A stretch of 10,237 nucleotides of DNA from the NCBI GenBank assembly GCA_021797415.1, contig JAJZZT010000549.1, forward strand, positions 1-10,237, in the 5' to 3' direction. Positions 6,716 to 10,237 of the stretch are shown here, one piece after another. The notes beneath the pieces are model-generated. The model saw nothing but the letters and a program-made list of their open reading frames with translations. It was not told where the DNA came from and made no database searches. This stretch comes from Bacillota bacterium (GTDB taxonomy: Bacteria; Bacillota; Bacilli; Alicyclobacillales; SLC66). Both the position numbers and the translations under genes were made by a program. Numbering within the stretch: position 1 is the first letter of the stretch; each line of letters starts with the position of its first letter.

Positions 6716-6726
6716 CAAAAATAACG

Positions 6727-6755
6727 AAAAAACCCACCGACACATAATCGGTGGG
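6727..6755 (-). terminator. Intrinsic terminator of recombinase 2
   Basis: On the minus strand, stem CCCACCGA (6755-6748) and TCGGTGGG (6740-6733), 7-nt loop, then six T (6732-6727). It lies 19 bp after the stop codon of recombinase 2 and insulates it from the primase gene. Confidence 0.9.
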
Positions 6756-6773
6756 CTACATAGGTTATGCGTG

Positions 6774-7697
6774 TCACAATGAGTCGACCGGGCTGTATTT
6801 CGCGTGAGCTTCGGATACATCGTCCCCAAACATTTCCACATACTTACGAACCATGTCCAGCGTCGTGTGTCCCAGCATTTTTTGCAGTGTGAAGATGTCG
6901 CCGCCATTTTGGATATACATCTTGGCGAAGGTGTGCCGGAACGTGTGGGGCGACATCCGAACGCCCGTGATACCGGCACGGATGCCCACGTCGTGCAGCC
7001 GATCCTGGACGGTACGTACCTTCGCCGGAGCGTTTGTCTCGGAGACAAACACGATGTCATGGGGCAACGTCCCTCGATTCTCCAAGTAACTCTCCAGTGC
7101 ATTGGCGGTCATGTGCGTGTAATACACGACACGTGGCTTGCGCCCCTTGCCCATCACCGTCGCTCTGTGGTGGGGGGCGTCAATGTCGCCCATCCGCAGT
7201 CCCAGCAGTTCGCTGATGCGACAACCCGTATCCAGCATCATGTACACGAGCGCCGCTTCACGGACGCCCACAAACGTCCCATCGTCGCACGTCTGGATTA
7301 TTTTTCTTATTTGCGTCCGATCGAAAGCCTTGATGATGGTACGTTCGTGCCGAAGAAACTTGACCCTGCGCATGGGATTGTTCGGAAGTATCCCGCGCGT
7401 AAACGCGTAACCCAGCATTGCCTTGAGGGTACGCAACTTGCCGTTGACCGTGACCGGCTTCATGCCGCCGTCCAGCAGGTATGCGATGTACTTTTCGATG
7501 TCGTCCACCGTCAGTGTGTCCAGTCGAGTGGGAAACCCATGCGTCTCCAGATAGTGGAGAACGTCGGCATACGAACGGATCGAGGTTGGTGACAGACCCA
7601 ATACGCGCCGTGACGTGAGGAACTGTTGAGCAACATCTTGGAACGTGACACGACCGTCCGCGTGCTTGGCGGGAGTCGTGAGTGCTTTGCGAGACAT
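6774..7697 (-). CDS. Tyrosine recombinase 2 (integrase beside the tRNA)
   Basis: Site-specific recombinase of 307 residues. The core-binding SAM-like domain is at about 18-110 and the catalytic domain at about 122-300. The full active site is present: R160 (TGCRISELLGL), K184 (MGKGRKP), H251 and R254 (HTFRHTF), H277 (LGHTTLDMVRKY) and nucleophile Y286. The start is ATG 7697, with AGGTGG 8 nt upstream. The frame stays open upstream through the tRNA, but that extension has no independent support. It is not closely similar to recombinase 1 outside the catalytic motifs. Its place 117 bp from the tRNA-proximal attachment site, reading away from it, is typical of the integrase of a tRNA-targeted island, so it is my first candidate for the integration enzyme. 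A perfect palindrome lies between its start and the attachment site. Confidence 0.94.
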   Translation of the reverse strand: MSRKALTTPAKHADGRVTFQDVAQQFLTSRRVLGLSPTSIRSYADVLHYLETHGFPTRLDTLTVDDIEKYIAYLLDGGMKPVTVNGKLRTLKAMLGYAFTRGILPNNPMRRVKFLRHERTIIKAFDRTQIRKIIQTCDDGTFVGVREAALVYMMLDTGCRISELLGLRMGDIDAPHHRATVMGKGRKPRVVYYTHMTANALESYLENRGTLPHDIVFVSETNAPAKVRTVQDRLHDVGIRAGITGVRMSPHTFRHTFAKMYIQNGGDIFTLQKMLGHTTLDMVRKYVEMFGDDVSEAHAKYSPVDSL

Positions 7698-7712
7698 GAT
7701 TGACGCCACCTT

Positions 7713-7734
7713 CCGCAGGATATATATCCTGTGG
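7713..7734. promoter_or_regulatory. Palindrome upstream of recombinase 2, possible self-operator
   Basis: Perfect 16-bp palindrome CAGGATATATATCCTG (7716-7731), extended by CC/GG pairs at 7713-7714 and 7733-7734 across one mismatch. It lies 18 bp upstream of the ATG, just before the ribosome-binding site. On the minus strand its arms read CCACAGGA and TCCTGCG, exactly the two arms of the tRNA integration site (7854-7861 and 7869-7875), with a 6-bp centre instead of 7. Binding of recombinase 2 here would block its own expression; this is inference. Confidence 0.55.
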
Positions 7735-7814
7735 CGCGTCTCGATTCGCGATTGAAAAGTCCTGTTCGGTGCGACGGTATATATTCTTGTGTTTACGCCC
7801 AAAACCCCAACAAC

Positions 7815-7900
<86 letters not shown>

Positions 7901-7920
7901 GAGATGCGAACGCAGAACGG

Positions 7921-7950
7921 ATTATAGCACGATCAGTCCAGATCACGCAA
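7921..7950 (-). promoter_or_regulatory. Promoter of tRNA-Leu
   Basis: Minus strand: -35 TTGCGT (7945-7950), 18-bp spacer, consensus -10 TATAAT (7921-7926) preceded by TGC (extended -10). A start near 7914 lies about 14 nt before the mature tRNA 5' end. I see no terminator between the tRNA and recombinase 2, so read-through into the element is possible. Confidence 0.7.
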
Positions 7951-8029
7951 GTTTGCTGCGGTTTTCTGCGGCCGTCGGCTCGTCCGGCGTGCTGCGGCGG
8001 CGCCACTGTCGCAACCTGGGCGACGTCCG

Positions 8030-8037
8030 CATACAGT
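8030..8037 (+). promoter_or_regulatory. Possible sigma-E-type -10 box of the cotJ cluster
   Basis: CATACAGT fits the sigma-E -10 pattern CATACAnT, and the B. subtilis cotJ operon is known to be sigma-E dependent. I see no good -35 partner at the expected distance, so support is thin. It lies 41 bp before the cotJB start. Confidence 0.2.
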
Positions 8038-8070
8038 GGAATATCCGATACAGGCGGAGGCGTGAAAAGG

Positions 8071-8328
8071 ATGTCTGCAGACCCCTACTACGATCGATTG
8101 CTGCGCGAGATTCAAGAGAACAGTTTCGCGCTCATCGAACTCCAACTGCAACTGGACACCCGGCCGGACGATGCAGGTGCACTGGCCCAGTATGAATCCC
8201 GCACTGCCCGGGAACGCGTGCTGAAAAGGGCGTATGAAGAACGCTACGGTCCATTGCACGACTATGGCGCTTCTGTGTCAACCAATATCAAGGCATGGAT
8301 CAATGGCCCGTGGCCCTGGGAATTGTGA
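8071..8328 (+). CDS. cotJB: Spore coat protein CotJB
   Basis: 85 residues. Recognised by the family pattern: helix with ALIELQLQLDTRPDD (20-34), YGPLHDYG (59-66) and the C-terminal tail WPWEL. Length matches the usual 80-90 residues. CotJB is a structural component of the inner spore coat, made with CotJC in the mother cell. The start is ATG 8071 with GGAGG 10 nt upstream; a GTG at 8062 sits too close to that site. A cotJA gene, normally next to it, is not visible upstream, where tRNA-Leu lies 170 bp away on the other strand. Confidence 0.88.
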   Translation: MSADPYYDRLLREIQENSFALIELQLQLDTRPDDAGALAQYESRTARERVLKRAYEERYGPLHDYGASVSTNIKAWINGPWPWEL

Positions 8329-8427
8329 CGCGGATCTCGGGCGGAAGGTCATGTACAGCAGTCCAGTCGATCCGCACAAGAGGTTCATATGGTGGTGGTA
8401 AAGTCATCCGAGGAGGAGGAATGGGTG

Positions 8428-8736
8428 ATGCACCCCCTCTATGACCATGCCTCGCACCTTGTCGGAAAACCGGTCTACGTATACCATACGACGGGCCAGG
8501 TCTATCACGGCACACTGCAGACGGTCATTCCGACGGGCATCTGGGTTCACTTGTCGAGCCAGCCCGTCACGCCAGCGGGCAGCATGCGGACACCTTTTTC
8601 GGCGTCACACGCGCTGCTTGGCACCAGAACGGGCGACGGCGACTTGGCGCCCGTCTTCTGGCCGGCCGCATTTTTCGCATTCGGCGCCCTCACGGGCATT
8701 GCCCTGGCGTCTCTGGCCTATCCGTATTACTGGTGA
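8428..8736 (+). CDS. Small membrane protein in the cotJ cluster
   Basis: 102 residues from ATG 8428, 7 nt after a strong AGGAGGAGGA site; an in-frame ATG at 8389 lies upstream of that site. Residues about 10-42 (LVGKPVYVYHTTGQVYHGTL then GIWVHL) resemble the small Sm-like beta-barrel seen in minor spore proteins of Bacilli (YuzF/DUF2642-like style). Residues about 76-98 form one membrane segment, and the tail is PYYW. It sits between cotJB (99 bp upstream) and cotJC (127 bp downstream) on the same strand, so a spore-surface role is likely by context. I do not recognise a named family with certainty. Confidence 0.78.
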   Translation: MHPLYDHASHLVGKPVYVYHTTGQVYHGTLQTVIPTGIWVHLSSQPVTPAGSMRTPFSASHALLGTRTGDGDLAPVFWPAAFFAFGALTGIALASLAYPYYW

Positions 8737-8863
8737 AATCTCCGGATCATGCTCATCATTCTGCCGCTCCTGGTTCCGCGAAGGGGCGGCGGGATGTTTT
8801 TTGTGCACACTCCGCCGTCGCCGAGCATACGATGTGGGCATCTCCCCAAGGGCGGGTGGACGT

Positions 8864-9436
8864 ATGTGGATCTATGAAAAGCGTTTGGAATACCCCGTGA
8901 AAATCGGAAAAAAAGATGTCGGCATGGCGCGCTTTCTGATCACGCAATACGGCGGACCCGACGGGGAACTCGCCGCGTCGCTGCGTTATCTCAACCAGCG
9001 ATACGCGATGAAAAACAGGACGGCCGTCGCGCTCCTGACCGATATTGCAACAGAAGAATTCGCCCATCTGGAAATGATCGCGACCATGGTGCACAAACTG
9101 ATCAAGGACGCCACTCCGGATGAAATGCGGGCCGCGGGTCTGGGCGGTCATTATACGGATCATGGCCACGACCTGTTTTATACGGATGGTAACGGTGTGC
9201 CATTTTCAGCCACCTATTTTCAAGCGAAGGGCGATCCGATCACGAATATTTATGAGGATATTGACGCGGAAGAAAAAGCCCGCTCCGTGTACGAACACCT
9301 CATCCACATGACCGATGATCCCGATCTGCGCGATGGACTCACATTCCTGCGCGAGCGCGAGGTGGTTCATTCCCGCCGTTTTCAGGAGATCCTCCAGATC
9401 CTGAAAGAGGAAGACAGCCGCAGGAGCGTATTCTAA
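8864..9436 (+). CDS. cotJC: Spore coat protein CotJC, manganese catalase family
   Basis: 190 residues, the usual CotJC length, beginning MWIYEKRLEYPVKIG as in the family. It is a ferritin-like four-helix bundle of the Mn-catalase family. Likely dimanganese ligands are E35 (GPDGELAA), E65 and H68 (TEEFAHLE), E136 or E137 (DAEEKARSVYEH), and E166 and H169 (EREVVHS), so the metal site appears complete. It forms part of the coat with CotJB and may remove hydrogen peroxide. The ATG at 8864 follows GGCGGGTGG; a longer frame from 8441 runs across the previous gene out of frame and is rejected. Confidence 0.92.
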   Translation: MWIYEKRLEYPVKIGKKDVGMARFLITQYGGPDGELAASLRYLNQRYAMKNRTAVALLTDIATEEFAHLEMIATMVHKLIKDATPDEMRAAGLGGHYTDHGHDLFYTDGNGVPFSATYFQAKGDPITNIYEDIDAEEKARSVYEHLIHMTDDPDLRDGLTFLREREVVHSRRFQEILQILKEEDSRRSVF

Positions 9437-9513
9437 AGGTTGTTCAAAAAAAGATCATAACCCACATGGCGCGAATCAAATGATGAATTTCAACCGGCGG
9501 GTGACACGGTGCG

Positions 9514-9930
9514 ATGAAAAAAACGAACACATTCAAATGGGTGCCGATGCTGCTCAAAGCGTACGTTGATGCACAGACACAAATGGAACAAAAAAAGACG
9601 CGCGAATCCGCGCGGCCGGCAGGCGACCAGGAAGGCGCGCCCGAATTGCCCGCCGCATTTGCGAACGGGAACGGGGGCACAACCGGTCCCGTCCGACCGC
9701 AGAGGCAGCCCGCACAGCGCAGGAAGGCGCGGCAGCAGGCCGCGTCTTACGCCGGAAGTCTCAATTACCAGTGGCTGTATAAAGAACTGCGCGAAACAAA
9801 GGAGCGGTTGAATCACCTGGAGGACATCCGGCAGCAGATTGAAGAAATGCAATCCAAGTTTGATCATCACTTGGCCGAACTGGCCAAGAAACTGGAATCG
9901 CCCTCTTCTGATGATGAAAAGAATAACTGA
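9514..9930 (+). CDS. Hypothetical coiled-coil protein
   Basis: 138 residues. A short N-terminal segment (KWVPMLLKAYVDAQTQM) is followed by a disordered, basic linker rich in Pro, Gln, Arg and Gly (about 28-78), then NYQWLYKELRETKERLNHLE and a coiled coil to about 128, with an acidic tail. No signal peptide or membrane segment. The ATG is preceded only by a modest GGCGGGTGA about 12 nt upstream. Its place 77 bp after cotJC suggests possible coexpression in sporulation. I do not recognise the family. Confidence 0.7.
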   Translation: MKKTNTFKWVPMLLKAYVDAQTQMEQKKTRESARPAGDQEGAPELPAAFANGNGGTTGPVRPQRQPAQRRKARQQAASYAGSLNYQWLYKELRETKERLNHLEDIRQQIEEMQSKFDHHLAELAKKLESPSSDDEKNN

Positions 9931-9945
9931 GGGGACGACTGAATG

Positions 9946-10200
9946 TCAGTGCTCCGCAGATTCTGCGCCAGATGGCGGTTGCCATTGTCGCACGGCGCGC
10001 TCCAGATCGGCATCCAAAACGCGGATCGCCACGGAAGGCAACTGCAGCGAACGGACGGCGGCCGCGGAGACGACCCTGTCATGCCATTTCTGCGGAATTC
10101 GGGAAAAAACATCGTCCATATCATCCGCCAATTTCTGCAAATCAATCTGCTCATACACGGGCATTTGCGGTTCAAGATAGTGTTTGGCGCGCCGCCACAT
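9946..10200 (-). CDS. Hypothetical 84-residue protein
   Basis: 84 residues, mostly helical by composition (YEQIDLQKLADDMDDVFSRI), no signal peptide, membrane segment or cysteine. The ATG is preceded by GGGGGG with a 6-nt spacer, a good ribosome-binding site. It converges with the coiled-coil gene, with stops only 15 bp apart and no clear terminator between them. Family not recognised. Confidence 0.65.
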   Translation of the reverse strand: MWRRAKHYLEPQMPVYEQIDLQKLADDMDDVFSRIPQKWHDRVVSAAAVRSLQLPSVAIRVLDADLERAVRQWQPPSGAESAEH

Positions 10201-10237
10201 GGGAAGCCCCCCTTTGACGTTTCCGCCCTCCAGGTGA

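Larger units (their letters stand above)
6366..6773. other. Gene-poor stretch between primase and recombinase 2
   Basis: About 400 bp without a well-supported gene. It holds a short inverted repeat CACCT/AGGTG (6471-6484), a degenerate 9-bp repeat tract (6635-6715), and the terminator of recombinase 2. A plus-strand frame from ATG 6524 to the stop at 6722-6724 (66 residues, aromatic 3-residue repeats such as VGY, FRY, IGH) has no ribosome-binding site, and I do not call it a gene. Confidence 0.5.

Noticed and set aside
6524..6724. 66-residue aromatic repeat protein on the plus strand
   Set aside because: No ribosome-binding site, and the frame is produced by the 9-bp repeat tract; recorded as a repeat instead.
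1192..7814. CRISPR array or toxin-antitoxin operon within the element
   Set aside because: No regularly spaced direct repeats of CRISPR type, and no adjacent pair of small genes with known toxin or antitoxin motifs.
8441..8863. A 331-residue frame fusing an Arg-rich N-terminus to CotJC
   Set aside because: The upstream part is the other frame of the small membrane protein gene; CotJC family proteins start at MWIYEKR.
8749..8877. 42-residue frame between the small membrane protein and cotJC (MLIILPLLVPRR start)
   Set aside because: No ribosome-binding site, Pro/Gly/Arg-rich low-complexity product, and overlap with the cotJC start.

Overview
The window looks like chromosome of an endospore-forming Firmicute. 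Two genes on the right are recognisable CotJB- and CotJC-type spore-coat proteins, and Shine-Dalgarno sites of the AGGAGG/GGAGGTGA type recur. Base composition and gene style would fit Alicyclobacillaceae or a related acidophile or thermophile, but the genus is an inference.

The main result is a compact integrated genetic element of about 6.7 kb. A 55-bp perfect direct repeat lies at 1137-1191 and 7815-7869. The right copy is the 3' part of an intact tRNA-Leu(CAG) gene (minus strand, 7817-7900). The left copy is the detached tRNA 3' fragment. The repeats are offset by 6678 bp, and everything between them is accessory DNA that entered at the tRNA anticodon loop and rebuilt the tRNA 3' half.

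Layout of the element, left to right: an AT-rich leader with three inverted repeats and a good promoter (1192-1477); tyrosine recombinase 1 (+, 1478-2347); a membrane-anchored protein of unknown function (+, 2445-3119); a 0.5-kb non-coding stretch with a perfect hairpin and a bidirectional terminator; an exported protein with stalk, OB-like and DUF4352-like regions (-, 3634-4644); a possible 42-aa small protein (+, 4737-4865); an archaeo-eukaryotic-type primase with a C-terminal winged helix (-, 4917-6335); a gene-poor stretch with degenerate 9-bp repeats and a terminator; and tyrosine recombinase 2 (-, 6774-7697), beside the tRNA. Two recombinases point inward from the two ends, and the primase is the only recognisable replication protein. 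I see no relaxase, helicase, capsid or terminase gene. I infer an excisable, possibly self-replicating mini-element with two exported or membrane cargo proteins. A perfect palindrome just upstream of recombinase 2 repeats both arms of the tRNA integration site, which suggests that the recombinase may regulate itself.

The flanks are ordinary chromosome. On the left is a polytopic membrane protein of the COG4280 type (-, 56-805) and a structured intergenic region. On the right is a sporulation cluster: cotJB, a small membrane protein, and a CotJC manganese-catalase-like protein, then two hypothetical genes of which the last is convergent.
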